DNA from: Clostridiales bacterium
GTDB lineage: Bacteria > Bacillota > Clostridia > Lachnospirales > Lachnospiraceae
Direction: 5' to 3'
Assembly: GCA_018365455.1 (NCBI GenBank)
Contig: JAGZJZ010000002.1
Location: forward strand, 1-64,000
Length of the DNA stretch: 64,000 bases
The notes below the pieces were generated by a model, which was given only the letters and a program-made list of their open reading frames with translations, searched no databases and was not told where the DNA came from. This document shows, piece after piece, positions 1 to 8,322 of the stretch. Position 1 is the first letter of the stretch. Every line of letters starts with the position of its first letter. The position numbers and the translations under genes are program-made.

Positions 1-756
1 GCCGGCTTTTTTTGAGATGGCAGTTGCCCCATCCTGTTCGTTTGCCCCAACCATTGAAATATCCGCCAAAGCAAGGATACCGCTTTTGGGCAATGCTGAA
101 TCATGGAAGGGGGGGCTGACATATATAAGTCGTTCTACCGGTGATTTTAAGCGGGGATAACCTTTCTTTAAAAATTCAGGCTTTTTAAAGGATGGAGAAA
201 TCCATTTGTTTGTTCCCTCGGTCTTGTAAGTAATAAGGCCGGATACGGTAAGATCATCAATTGCTCTGGTGCAGGTAGCTTTGGAGAGCAGAAGATCTCT
301 GGATATTTGCGTCAAATTGACGGTATCAGTAGTCTGCAGATAATACAGATACAGGAATACGAGCTGGGTTCCGGGCGCCATTTTGTCAGGAACAGTTGTT
401 TCCGCTTTAAATTTTTCCCAAAAGGAACAGCCCCAGAATGGGAGATAAACCTGTTGGGATGGTGAAATAAATGGTATATTGCTTTCAATCAGGTTACGCC
501 GCTGCTTGGATGTTATGTTTTCAAGACACAGCGCACAGGGGAATTCGCATATCTCCTGAAATTTAATTAACTGCTTTTTTAATGTTGGAAGTCTCCAGGA
601 AGAATCAATAGGAGACAGCAGAATACACTGGCTTTTATTCCAGGACAGGCTTTGGATCTTATATCCGTCACGAATATAAAAAGGCGTTTTGGCCGGACAA
701 TCAAATTCTGAAACTTTTATATTGTCCCCAAATATCGTTTCCAAAAAATTAAACAT
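1..756 (-). CDS. winged-helix (MarR-like) regulator, 3' end outside window
   Basis: An open frame of 252 codons begins at an ATG at 756 on the minus strand and runs off the left edge. The start is supported by a GAAAGGGGG ribosome binding site and by the strong promoter at 803-831. Residues about 138-190 look like a winged helix (an LTQISRDLLLSKATCTRAID stretch followed by a GLITYKTEG wing). An FIxPSQQVYLPFWG-like stretch precedes it, as I recall from MarR-type regulators linked to toxin-antitoxin or abortive-infection loci; that is memory, not a search. Repeated GTTTCAT boxes over its promoter suggest autoregulation. The partner gene, if any, lies outside the window. DNA binding is inferred. 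Confidence 0.6.
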   Translation of the reverse strand, partial: MFNFLETIFGDNIKVSEFDCPAKTPFYIRDGYKIQSLSWNKSQCILLSPIDSSWRLPTLKKQLIKFQEICEFPCALCLENITSKQRRNLIESNIPFISPSQQVYLPFWGCSFWEKFKAETTVPDKMAPGTQLVFLYLYYLQTTDTVNLTQISRDLLLSKATCTRAIDDLTVSGLITYKTEGTNKWISPSFKKPEFLKKGYPRLKSPVERLIYVSPPFHDSALPKSGILALADISMVGANEQDGATAISKKAG

Positions 757-786
757 ATTTTCCCCCTTTCAAGACTCTGCAAATTT

Positions 787-844
787 GTTTCATCGAAAAG
801 GTATTATACCATATATAATGAAACCTGTCAAATACGAATGAAAC
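787..844. promoter_or_regulatory. three GTTTCAT/ATGAAAC boxes overlapping the promoter (putative operator)
   Basis: GTTTCAT at 787-793 lies downstream of the start site. Inverted copies (ATGAAAC) lie at 818-824, inside the promoter spacer, and at 838-844, just upstream of the -35. Arms placed on both sides of a perfect promoter are typical of repressor sites; the regulator encoded at 1-756 is the natural candidate. Binding is inferred. Confidence 0.6.
803..831 (-). promoter_or_regulatory. consensus sigma-A promoter of the regulator at 1-756
   Basis: Read on the minus strand, TTGACA (831-826) and TATAAT (808-803) are separated by exactly 17 bp, a perfect match to the housekeeping consensus. 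It lies about 50 bp upstream of the ATG at 756. Confidence 0.85.
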
Positions 845-1071
845 AATATGGAGCTTTTAAGAGTCTTTTATTATAAAAACTCGACTTATATATTATGTGT
901 AAGGCGAGCAGGGATTATCAGCCAAACAGTTTTTGTTTTTAAATACAGAACGACTTCGATATAATGCTAATTATATTGAACTCGCAGAACGAATGAGTGG
1001 CAAAGTCTGCTCTCAGTTAAACACAATCATAAAGATATCCTGCCTAAATGAGTTAAATATAATCAAATCGG

Positions 1072-1100
1072 TTGTAGATTGCCTTGATGGATCGTGTAAT
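1072..1100 (+). promoter_or_regulatory. element promoter family B, copy 1 (TTGTAG-N17-TGTAAT)
   Basis: TTGTAG (1072-1077), 17 bp, TGTAAT (1095-1100), with ATCG directly before the -10. The same arrangement occurs at 13250 and 36458. It sits 21 bp before the ATG chosen for the recombinase and so supports that start rather than the upstream TTG. Confidence 0.6.
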
Positions 1101-1121
1101 AACAATGAGGAGGCGAATCAA

Positions 1122-1952
1122 ATGATCGAAGAATTTACTGCTCATCTGCAAAGCTTGGGAAAGTCTGAAAACACAATCCGGACGTACAGTCATGATGTAA
1201 CGATGTATCTGCATTGGTGCCGGGACAGTTTTGGAGAGGAGCCACAGCTTTTATACCGTGCCAATATTTTGGATTACATTTCCTATATGCGAAATATTCG
1301 GGGTTATCATCCGCGTACCGTAAATAACCACCTTTCTTCCCTGAAGAGCCTAAATGAGTATCTGATTATGAGTGGGCGGCAGACGGAAGCTGCTGTGCTG
1401 GACAGCGATTTTATGAAAATCCAGATACAGTATGCCAGTCCCTGCACTGTGGAGAAAAAAGATGTAGAGGCATTCCGCCAACGCCTTCTGGAGAGTGGAA
1501 GTAAACGGGACTTTTGTCTGGTCACACTTTATGCCTATTCCGGTATGCGGCGGAGTGAATGCGTCAATCTCAAGCTGGATCAGGTTGATCTGACAGCAAA
1601 GGAAATCCGGATTGTCGGCAAGGGAGACAAGCACCGCCTGGTCTATATCAATGACAAAATTGTTTACGCGATTCGGGAGTACCTAAAGGTGCGTAATTCG
1701 GACAGCCCATATCTGTTTGTCAGCCGCCAGAGTGAGAAGCTGAATCCTTCCCGTATCAACCAGATATTTAACCGATACTCGGATGTCATTACACCGAAGA
1801 CGCTGCGGCATTATTTCTGCTCCAATGCTCTGGAGAACGGATATTCCATTCACGAAGTCGCCAATCAGGCAGGGCACAGCAATGTGCAAACCACACTCAT
1901 TTATAGTAACCCGACGGCAAAAGAAATGAAAGACAAAGCCAATCGACTGTGA
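1122..1952 (+). CDS. XerC/XerD-type tyrosine recombinase
   Basis: This 276-residue protein has the full tyrosine recombinase layout. The N-terminal SAM-like core-binding domain (from IEEFTAHLQSLGKSENTIRT) is followed by a catalytic domain with the first Arg in YSGMRRSECVNL, an LRHYF box (HxxR), a GHSNVQTT box and the Tyr nucleophile in LIYSNP. It would cut and rejoin DNA for element integration, dimer resolution or inversion. The frame is open from a TTG at 933, but ATG 1122 has a GAGGAGG site, matches the usual start of the family and follows promoter family B. It lies 10 bp before a sortase gene. It is distinct from the Tn916-type integrase at 40058, so the element carries two recombinases. 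Confidence 0.9.
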   Translation: MIEEFTAHLQSLGKSENTIRTYSHDVTMYLHWCRDSFGEEPQLLYRANILDYISYMRNIRGYHPRTVNNHLSSLKSLNEYLIMSGRQTEAAVLDSDFMKIQIQYASPCTVEKKDVEAFRQRLLESGSKRDFCLVTLYAYSGMRRSECVNLKLDQVDLTAKEIRIVGKGDKHRLVYINDKIVYAIREYLKVRNSDSPYLFVSRQSEKLNPSRINQIFNRYSDVITPKTLRHYFCSNALENGYSIHEVANQAGHSNVQTTLIYSNPTAKEMKDKANRL

Positions 1953-1961
1953 GGTAAGAAC

Positions 1962-2735
1962 ATGAAGATAAAAAGGATTATTTGTACTATACTGATTTTG
2001 ATATTTGCAAGCGGTATTGTGATAGGTGCCATCCAATTATATAAGCAGCACCGTGAGTATTCGGAAGGCGAGGACTCCTATACTGATTTGGACCATTATG
2101 TGAAGCTGCCTGAAGAGCCTAAAGAACCTTCCCCATCTCCCACAGATGAAACTGAGTCTGGAGGACGGGAATGGCCGGTTGTAGATTTTGCTTCCCTGCA
2201 GGAAATCAATCCGGATATCGTGGGGTGGATTTATATTGAAGGAACAGAAATCAATTACCCGGTTGTGCAGGGCAGGGATAACCAGTATTATCTAAAGCAT
2301 TTATTCAGCGGAGAGTGGAACGGATCCGGCTGCATATTTCTGGATAGCAGAAACAGATTGGATTTCTCAGATCGACACAGCATCATCTATGGGCATCATA
2401 TGAAAAATGGCACCATGTTTTCCGGGCTGACGGAGTATAAGAAGCAGGAGTATTATAACAAACATCCCATTGCCCTGTTATTGACGCCGGATAAAAACTA
2501 TGAGATAGAGATTTTCGGCGGGTATGTGTCCAGCGTTCAGGATAAGGCGTGGGAAGTGGCATTTCCCTCAGACTCAGATTTTACAGAGTGGCTGGATAAA
2601 GCCAGAGAGCGTTCATGTTTTACCAGTGAAATTACCCCGGCAGTCACAGACCAGATTCTGACGTTCTCTACCTGCAGTTACGAATTTAACAATGCCAGGT
2701 TTGTATTGCTGGGCGTATTAAGGCCGGAAGAGTAA
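1962..2735 (+). CDS. class B sortase
   Basis: This 257-residue membrane-anchored transpeptidase has an N-terminal signal anchor (about residues 5-25), a Pro/Glu-rich linker (about 48-68) and a sortase domain. Active-site residues are visible: the YGHHM motif (His145/146), Cys238 in TFSTCSY and Arg246 in NNARFVLLG. Class B sortases attach proteins to peptidoglycan or build surface appendages. On conjugative elements of gut Firmicutes a sortase often accompanies adhesin or transfer genes, which here would lie left of the window. It probably shares a transcript with the recombinase. The substrate is unknown. Confidence 0.92.
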   Translation: MKIKRIICTILILIFASGIVIGAIQLYKQHREYSEGEDSYTDLDHYVKLPEEPKEPSPSPTDETESGGREWPVVDFASLQEINPDIVGWIYIEGTEINYPVVQGRDNQYYLKHLFSGEWNGSGCIFLDSRNRLDFSDRHSIIYGHHMKNGTMFSGLTEYKKQEYYNKHPIALLLTPDKNYEIEIFGGYVSSVQDKAWEVAFPSDSDFTEWLDKARERSCFTSEITPAVTDQILTFSTCSYEFNNARFVLLGVLRPEE

Positions 2736-2841
2736 CTGATTCAGAGGAAAACAGAGTAATTGATTGAATCAGGAGAATGCTATTACGAAAAATGGTGCAA
2801 TTCCCTGTTTATTCATAATGGAGATTGACATTATTCTGCTC

Positions 2842-2870
2842 TTGAAAATCTGAAATAAATATGCTATACT
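2842..2870 (+). promoter_or_regulatory. leader module copy 1: promoter (TTGAAA-N17-TATACT)
   Basis: TTGAAA at 2842-2847 and TATACT at 2865-2870, 17 bp apart, the latter preceded by TG (extended -10). The conserved ACATCAG (2875-2881) starts exactly 4 nt after the -10, as in the copies at 14508 and 28362. It drives the operon beginning at 3208. Confidence 0.8.
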
Positions 2871-2874
2871 TTTT

Positions 2875-2960
2875 ACATCAGTATCAGTAATTGCTTTCGA
2901 GCGATTAGAGTTTTCCGGTTACACAGTGTCTGAGAGTATATACTTTCAGGCACTTTTTTT
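2875..2960 (+). ncRNA. leader module copy 1: conserved two-hairpin RNA ending in a terminator
   Basis: The predicted 5' end ACATCAGTATCAG is followed by a 7-4-7 hairpin (2889-2906, UUCG loop), an 18-nt linker containing GAGTTT, and a 13-bp terminator stem (2925-2954) with the conserved base GTGTC/GGCAC and a T7 tract. The other two copies share layout and spacing but differ in stem sequence while keeping pairing. This supports a conserved RNA structure. No family could be assigned without a covariance search. Confidence 0.75.
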
Positions 2961-3063
2961 GTTTCTTTTGCTTCTTTACTAAGAAGCACAGAACGGGGAG
3001 TGCGGAGGCACAAATCCTCCGCCCATCTGTTACAATTTCATATCAGGCCCTCGGGCAATAAAG

Positions 3064-3100
3064 GCACTCAGAGAATTTCGGTTCTTTGGGTGCTTTTTTT
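3064..3100 (+). terminator. second terminator in the leader of the 3208 operon
   Basis: A 12-bp stem (3064-3075 with 3082-3093), TTTCGG loop and T7. It lies between the leader RNA and the first gene, so transcription from 2842 must pass two terminators to reach the operon. Confidence 0.8.
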
Positions 3101-3120
3101 ATATAGATCGGAGCTTTTAT

Positions 3121-3149
3121 GGCTCCCCTAATTTTTGTTCCGGGGAGCC
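3121..3149 (+). other. competing hairpins before the first gene of the operon
   Basis: GGCTCCCC (3121-3128) pairs perfectly with GGGGAGCC (3142-3149). The same GGCTCC can instead pair with the upstream GGAGC (3110-3114). The two helices exclude each other, as in attenuators, but only a short T run follows, so a terminator function is uncertain. Confidence 0.5.
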
Positions 3150-3207
3150 TTTCGGCATACCCGTGTATATAGATAAAACCACGCAGGAATGCAGAAAGGA
3201 AATGCCT

Positions 3208-3579
3208 ATGATTCTTTATTTGGATGCCAGAACCACCGTCAAGGATTTGATCTTTGATTATATTGAGGTGGAATTGGCAAACGGAGAAACTGCATCTCTT
3301 AATTGGGATGAAAGCGAAATTGAGCGTACTGGCAATGGTTTCAGTGCCCGATACAAAGGGGTGTGTTTTGGAGAAGTCTATGCCAATGGCAGACTGGAGC
3401 AGCTGCAGGATATGAAAATAACCGATATCGGTTTGTATTCTGAAAGCTGTGATCCCCTCAATATCTGTATCACTTCAATGGAGTTTGAAGACGATGGCAG
3501 ATTGTTGAAGCTTGAAGTTCCCATTTTACATGGGAACATTGTTTGCCAGAACGAAAGTGATGAGGTGATATCATGTTGA
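3208..3579 (+). CDS. hypothetical element protein, first gene of long operon
   Basis: A 123-residue protein of unknown function, rich in predicted beta strands (for example IEVELANGETASLNW) with no signal peptide or membrane segment. The ATG at 3208 is preferred over in-frame ATGs at 3163 and 3202 because the AGAAAGGA site at 3193-3200 then has a 7-nt spacer. Its end overlaps the next gene by 7 bp, and the whole run to 12601 is packed in the same way. Confidence 0.65.
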   Translation: MILYLDARTTVKDLIFDYIEVELANGETASLNWDESEIERTGNGFSARYKGVCFGEVYANGRLEQLQDMKITDIGLYSESCDPLNICITSMEFEDDGRLLKLEVPILHGNIVCQNESDEVISC

Positions 3580-3893
3580 AACGTGGAAAATATATCGCCG
3601 AACACGATAACGGAATACTTGACCAATACCGGATTGTGATGTCCGTAAGGGAAACGGAGAAGTCATATGTTTTTGAATTGCTTGAGTATGTAAGCCGGTA
3701 TAGTCCGGCACAGATGGATATGCTGTTCGACAAGAATAAAAGAGTCGTGATTTCAAAGTCCAAAGGTGGCCATGCCATGCGCATATGGAGTGACCATGAT
3801 TTTACACTTTACCCATATCAGGCCGGGATTCCGTTCCATTTTGAATGGGTCGGTGAAGGCGGCAATAAGGAAGGGAGTGTTAAATGTGGTTAA
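3573..3893 (+). CDS. hypothetical element protein
   Basis: A 106-residue cytosolic protein with no recognised domain. It overlaps the gene before it and the methylase after it (start 3886), which indicates translational coupling. Composition is charged and aromatic. Function unknown. Confidence 0.6.
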   Translation: MLKRGKYIAEHDNGILDQYRIVMSVRETEKSYVFELLEYVSRYSPAQMDMLFDKNKRVVISKSKGGHAMRIWSDHDFTLYPYQAGIPFHFEWVGEGGNKEGSVKCG

Positions 3894-4595
3894 AAAGAAA
3901 ACATATCAAGATGAGTTGGTTGATGAAATCAAGAATCTGGCGCAGTCACAGGGGTTGAATCATGTCTTTACTACCTTTTTGGAGATTGCAGCAAACTGTA
4001 TCTCTGCGCAGATGGATCCGTCAAACGCAGAAGAGCGTGAGAAGCGGTATGAGGAGATGGCATCCACGATGGAACCTAAAATCCTTAACTGCTACGCGCG
4101 TATGCTTGCTCTGCTTGCCCTTGCTATTTATGAGCATGAGGAGGATCCCTGCGATATTCTTGGCAGTATTTATCATGAGTTTCGCTTAAATAACGAGTGG
4201 AACGGACAATATTTTACTCCGGATCATATCTGCCGGTTGATGGCTGAGATTGTAGATCCAGTGGATGAGCATTCAGAAGCGGAAGAACCTATCATGATCA
4301 ACGAACCAGCTTGTGGCTCGGGTACGATAGTGATTGGTGCAGTATGGGCAATGAAGCGGAAAAATTTCGATTTTCGGCACAAGAGTTTTTTGTTGCCCAG
4401 GATATTGATATCCGCTGCGTGTGGATGGCGTATATCCAACTCAGTCTGTACGGAATTCCGGCTGTGGTCATTCATGGCGACACTTTAGCAATGAAAGAAT
4501 GGTCCCGGTGGTACACTCCATTGGCGTCAGTTCCTTTCGGAAAAAGGAAATGCACTGCCTATAGCACAGAGGAAGGGGTGGCGAAGATTGGATAA
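3886..4595 (+). pseudogene. N6-adenine DNA methylase (HsdM-like), frameshifted at a T6 tract
   Basis: The first frame (GTG at 3886, GGAAGGG site) encodes a class I methylase N-terminus with GQYFTPDHICRLM and the SAM-binding NEPACGSGT motif. At 4386-4391 the reading frame is lost and out-of-frame residues run to a stop at 4488. The -1 frame then continues the expected protein (FFVAQDIDIRC, SLYGIPAVVIHGDTL) to 4595. The break is at T TTT TTG, a sequence on which a -1 shift restores the protein, so programmed frameshifting, a real deletion of one T, or a base-calling error are all possible. The catalytic NPPY-like motif was not seen in the short remainder, so it may be a reduced relative. Target and role are unknown. 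Confidence 0.7.
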
Positions 4596-5136
4596 TACAG
4601 AAAAATCATTGGACGCTTTGACCTTTTCTGATCTTCGGGTTCATTACGGAACCGGACGTGCTTTTCTGGTCAGACAGGAGGGCAGAAAGAAAATTTACGG
4701 ATACCGAAAAGGCATTAAAACGGATGTGGGAGATCTGGAGGAAAAAGACTGGATACAGCTGGCTTCGGATTTGATTCTGAAAAGTGGAGAGCAGCAGATG
4801 CAGAAAAATCTGTTGGAGTGGGAACAAGAGCATAATTATTGTCATAGTTCCCGAAAAGAGATGGAGATGACTGCACTGGAACTTCACATGGCCAGAATTT
4901 TTGATGATCCGCTCTGGGTGGACTACATCCCGTTCAACCGTAAGTATCGTCCTGAAGTTCTCCATTCCGCCAGACTGGTTTGGGTAAAAACAGAATGCTG
5001 CGGGATACCCGGGCAAATCACACAGGAACAGTTGGACAAATCTGCTGGAAATACTTTAGGAATTCCATGCCCCAATTGCGGTCGATGGTCTGCATTCCGG
5101 ATCTGCTCGCCTAAGGAGGTGAGCGAAAATGAATAG
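4588..5136 (+). CDS. hypothetical protein with C-terminal cysteine pairs
   Basis: 182 residues starting at TTG 4588 with an AGGAAGGGG site, overlapping the methylase end by 8 bp. The C-terminal part has ECCGIPG and CPNCGRW cysteine pairs that could bind zinc. No known family recognised. It is conserved in position next to the methylase, which suggests but does not prove a shared role. Confidence 0.6.
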   Translation: MDNTEKSLDALTFSDLRVHYGTGRAFLVRQEGRKKIYGYRKGIKTDVGDLEEKDWIQLASDLILKSGEQQMQKNLLEWEQEHNYCHSSRKEMEMTALELHMARIFDDPLWVDYIPFNRKYRPEVLHSARLVWVKTECCGIPGQITQEQLDKSAGNTLGIPCPNCGRWSAFRICSPKEVSENE

Positions 5137-5311
5137 ACTGTTTATCATTGTGAAGGGCGGCAGCGTAGAGGAAGTCTACAGCACAAAATCATCAAATGAG
5201 CTATATGCGGAGGTTCTTGATTTCGATTCGACAGAAAGAACGGAAGAGGAGGAAAAAGCGCTTCAATTCCGGTATGAGGCAGTTCGGGAACTGATGCACA
5301 GAATTGACTGA
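5129..5311 (+). CDS. small acidic hypothetical protein
   Basis: 60 residues, strongly acidic, with an AAGGAGGTG site directly upstream. It overlaps the gene before it by 8 bp. The sequence (FIIVKGGSVEEVYS) resembles small element proteins of unknown function. Confidence 0.6.
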   Translation: MNRLFIIVKGGSVEEVYSTKSSNELYAEVLDFDSTERTEEEEKALQFRYEAVRELMHRID

Positions 5312-5324
5312 AAGGAGAATGCAC

Positions 5325-7295
5325 ATGAGTGCAAAATATAAAACAAACCATGAGCGTATGCTGGAATTGATTGAGCAGCTCACAAAGGCAGACATTGCCT
5401 ATTACCGGGATGATAATCCCATTATGTCGGACAGGGATTACGATATCCTGATGGATGAATTGAAAGACATTGAGAGCCGAACCGGGTTGATCCTTTCCGG
5501 TTCCCCGACTCAAAAGGTGTCCGGCGAAATATTGGAAAGTCTGGCTGAGGTGCGCCATAGTAAACCTATGCTTTCAGCGGATAAGACCAAATCTGTTGAA
5601 GATCTGGTGAAGTTTGCGGCAAAACAGCCGGTGCTGATAAGCTGGAAAATGGATGGTCTGACACTGGTACTCCGCTATGAGAATGGCGAGCTGATTCAGG
5701 CCATTACCCGTGGGCGTGAAGGCATTATTGGAGAGGATGTAACGCATACTGTGCGCAATTTTCTTAACGTGCCTCTTACCATACCCACTAAGGATTCATT
5801 TGAGGTTCGAGGTGAAGGCGTCATCTCATGGACAAACTTTGAGAAAATCAATTCCGGTCTGGAGGATCCCTATACTCATCCCCGAAATCTTGCATCTGGC
5901 AGCACGCGCAAGCTTGACGCCGGCGAGGCAAAAAAGAGATTACTTGAGTTTTGGGCGTTTGAGCTTGTGAGCGATTATCTTGAGCCGGAAAGTAAACTTG
6001 CTCAGCAGCAGTTTTTAGAGCATAACGGTTTTTCGGTTGTACCATACATTTATCTGGATGCACTTCATAATGAAACAATGATTCGTGATACAATTGCCGC
6101 TATGGATCCTAAGAAGTTCCCTTACCCAGTAGACGGAATTATCATGGAATATGATGATGTTGCCTACGGAAAAGGTCTGGGAGCCACAGGGCATCACGAA
6201 AACCGTTTGATTGCATTGAAGTGGGAAGACGAGCTGTATGAAACCACATTCATTGGTCTGGATGTGGCGGTCACTCGTACTGGGATGGTCAGTCTGACAG
6301 GTATCTTCGAGCCGGTGTCTATTGACGGCACTCAAGTCAGCCGGGCATATCTGCATAACTATGAGAATTATCTGGACCTTGCCTTGGGGCGTGGCGATAA
6401 GATTCGCGTGTATAAGGCAAACATGATTATTCCGCAGATTGCAGAGAATCTCGATAAGACCGGAACCTGCTGTGTTCCGCTCAGCTGCCCCTGTTGTGGT
6501 CAGATGCTGAGTTTTCGGAAAAGCAACGGCGGTATTCGCCAGCTATTCTGTGAGAATCCGCATTGTTCTGCCAAACTGGTGCGAAAGTTTGTCCACTTTT
6601 GTGAGAAAACGAGAATGAATATTGAGGGCCTGTCGGAAAAAACTCTGGAGCAGTTTGTAAGTCATGGCTGGATTCGGACGTTTGCAGATTTATATGCGTT
6701 GGAGCAATATCGTGATGAGATTGTCCAGACGGAGGGCTTTGGGGAGAAATCCTTTGAGCGGCTGCAGACATCCATTGAAAAAAGCCGCCATTGTACGTTA
6801 GCAAAATTTATTGCAGGCGTGGGAATTCCTATGGTGGGAAGACATGCCGGACGTGATTTGGACAGCTATTTTCATGGATCGTGGGAAGCGTTTGAACAGG
6901 CCATTGAGGACGGCTTCGACTTTACACAGCTTCCGGATTTCGGCGAGACGATGCACAACAACATTTATACATGGTATGCGGATACAGAGGAAGAAAAACT
7001 CTGGCGTCCGCTGCTTGAAAAAATTGAATTTGAAAAGGAGAATTTTGATATGAATACAAATACAACAAACCCATTCTTTGGAAAAATCGTAGTGGCAACC
7101 GGGAAACTGGAGAATTACACCCGTGACGGTATTCAGATGAAGCTGATGCAGCTTGGCGCCAAACCGGCAAGCTCGATTACAAAGAAAACAGACTATTTGA
7201 TTGTTGGAGAGAAGGCCGGCAGCAAGCTTGCGAAGGCGCAGCAGCTCGGTATCAGGACACTGACAGAGGAACAATTTGAGGCGATGCTGGCGTAA
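5325..7295 (+). CDS. ligA: NAD+-dependent DNA ligase
   Basis: 656 residues, the full length of LigA. In order: N-terminal Ia domain with the YYRDDNPIMSDRDYD NMN-binding pattern, adenylation domain with the KMDG lysine motif (in ISWKMDGLTL), OB fold, four-cysteine zinc finger (CPCCG...CENPHC), HhH repeats and a C-terminal BRCT domain (FFGKIVVATGKLENYTRDGI onward). It seals nicks using NAD+. The ATG at 5325 is chosen because the GAAAGGAG site at 5310-5317 is 7 nt away. Since every bacterium has its own chromosomal ligA, this is probably an accessory copy serving element replication or recombination. Confidence 0.93.
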   Translation: MSAKYKTNHERMLELIEQLTKADIAYYRDDNPIMSDRDYDILMDELKDIESRTGLILSGSPTQKVSGEILESLAEVRHSKPMLSADKTKSVEDLVKFAAKQPVLISWKMDGLTLVLRYENGELIQAITRGREGIIGEDVTHTVRNFLNVPLTIPTKDSFEVRGEGVISWTNFEKINSGLEDPYTHPRNLASGSTRKLDAGEAKKRLLEFWAFELVSDYLEPESKLAQQQFLEHNGFSVVPYIYLDALHNETMIRDTIAAMDPKKFPYPVDGIIMEYDDVAYGKGLGATGHHENRLIALKWEDELYETTFIGLDVAVTRTGMVSLTGIFEPVSIDGTQVSRAYLHNYENYLDLALGRGDKIRVYKANMIIPQIAENLDKTGTCCVPLSCPCCGQMLSFRKSNGGIRQLFCENPHCSAKLVRKFVHFCEKTRMNIEGLSEKTLEQFVSHGWIRTFADLYALEQYRDEIVQTEGFGEKSFERLQTSIEKSRHCTLAKFIAGVGIPMVGRHAGRDLDSYFHGSWEAFEQAIEDGFDFTQLPDFGETMHNNIYTWYADTEEEKLWRPLLEKIEFEKENFDMNTNTTNPFFGKIVVATGKLENYTRDGIQMKLMQLGAKPASSITKKTDYLIVGEKAGSKLAKAQQLGIRTLTEEQFEAMLA

Positions 7296-7314
7296 ATTCG
7301 TCAGAATAACAGTG

Positions 7315-7341
7315 GCGGGGCAGATTTTCTGCTCCGCTTTT
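7315..7341 (+). terminator. intra-operon hairpin with T4
   Basis: GCGGGGCAG (7315-7323) pairs with CTGCTCCGC (7329-7337), loop ATTTT, then TTTT. It falls between ligA and 7367 with no promoter visible after it, so it would reduce downstream expression unless read through. Confidence 0.6.
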
Positions 7342-7366
7342 CACTTTCATAAAGGAGGTAATGGAT

Positions 7367-7576
7367 ATGAACCCACAAAAAAGGAATCTTGAAATCACTG
7401 GCAGGCTTATCTGCCCATTAACTGTTGGAACTGCCGCTTTTATCGCAGAAAACGGAGGGATGCGCAGGACAAGTAAGGTTCTTCAGATGGAGAAGATTTC
7501 TCCGGATGAGATCTGTTTTGAAACGTGTAATACCAATTACCGCCTGCATCTTATCCGGCAGGAGGTGGCAGTATGA
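7367..7576 (+). CDS. small hypothetical protein
   Basis: 69 residues, start at the second of two ATGs because AAGGAGG (7352-7358) is then 8 nt away. It shares an ATGA overlap with the next gene. No domain recognised. Confidence 0.55.
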   Translation: MNPQKRNLEITGRLICPLTVGTAAFIAENGGMRRTSKVLQMEKISPDEICFETCNTNYRLHLIRQEVAV

Positions 7577-8130
7577 GCAGTGAAATCTTTTATGATAAGG
7601 CATTCATACGTGTCGGAGAAAAGTATATTCCTATCGTAAATCATGGATCATCAAACTGTTTTGATATTGACAGGCGAGGACGTGAGATTCCAGAAAAGCG
7701 CTGGTCGGTTCTGAACTATCCCCATACTGGGAGGATGCTGTTTACTGCAGAGGAAATGCAGGAGATAGCGTCCATCTATGAGGAAGCCAACATGAATAAC
7801 CGGGGCGGGACACGCAAAAGCAGGAACCGCACTTTTGAAGAAGGCGAGTTCGGACGCTGGATTCTGGCAGGGATGAAATCGGCACATACCGTGGAGGACT
7901 ACAGAAAACATGGGAATGCCGTGATAGTGGTTGATTATGACCATGAGTATTGGCAGAGGCACTATGTCGCTACAACAGAGGAACTGCTGGATAAGATTGA
8001 TGAGCTTTCTGGCCATAGCACTACAGTATCCTTCAGGAATAACCGCCATGTTATCCATCCGCCCATGAGGCGCAAGCGGACCCCATTTGATTTCGGTACA
8101 CTGTCGGAATTTTATGTGCTTCGGGCATAG
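7573..8130 (+). CDS. hypothetical element protein
   Basis: 185 residues, cytosolic, starting in an ATGA overlap with the preceding gene. Mixed alpha/beta composition with a Trp/Tyr-rich centre (VVDYDHEYWQRHYV). I do not recognise a family. It is part of the accessory gene run between ligA and the YkgJ genes. Confidence 0.6.
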   Translation: MSSEIFYDKAFIRVGEKYIPIVNHGSSNCFDIDRRGREIPEKRWSVLNYPHTGRMLFTAEEMQEIASIYEEANMNNRGGTRKSRNRTFEEGEFGRWILAGMKSAHTVEDYRKHGNAVIVVDYDHEYWQRHYVATTEELLDKIDELSGHSTTVSFRNNRHVIHPPMRRKRTPFDFGTLSEFYVLRA

Positions 8131-8142
8131 CAGGGATATTTT

Positions 8143-8322
8143 GTGAAGCGGAGCAGCCGGAAAATTTGGCTTGCGAGGATTCCGGAGCCGCAGTCACAGA
8201 TAGTTCGGAAGTTCAAGACCGAAAAGGCGGCACAAGACTACTTGGACAGAAATAAAAATTTTTTTCAGGATGTGTATTTGAAATTGAGTGTGTACAAAAC
8301 GGAGGTGTCCTATCATGAGTGA
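8143..8322 (+). CDS. 59-residue basic protein
   Basis: An uninterrupted frame from GTG 8143 to TGA 8322 (start MKRSSRKIWLARIPEPQ, end KTEVSYHE) fills what otherwise looks like a gap and overlaps the next start by 8 bp, like its neighbours. The upstream CAGGGA is a weak binding site. The protein is strongly basic at its N-terminus. Judged real from packing and codon use. Confidence 0.5.
   Translation: MKRSSRKIWLARIPEPQSQIVRKFKTEKAAQDYLDRNKNFFQDVYLKLSVYKTEVSYHE

Noticed and set aside
933..1121. N-terminal extension of the recombinase from TTG 933
   Set aside because: No ribosome binding site at 933; a promoter of family B and a GAGGAGG site lie inside the stretch, and the protein matches its family only from ATG 1122.
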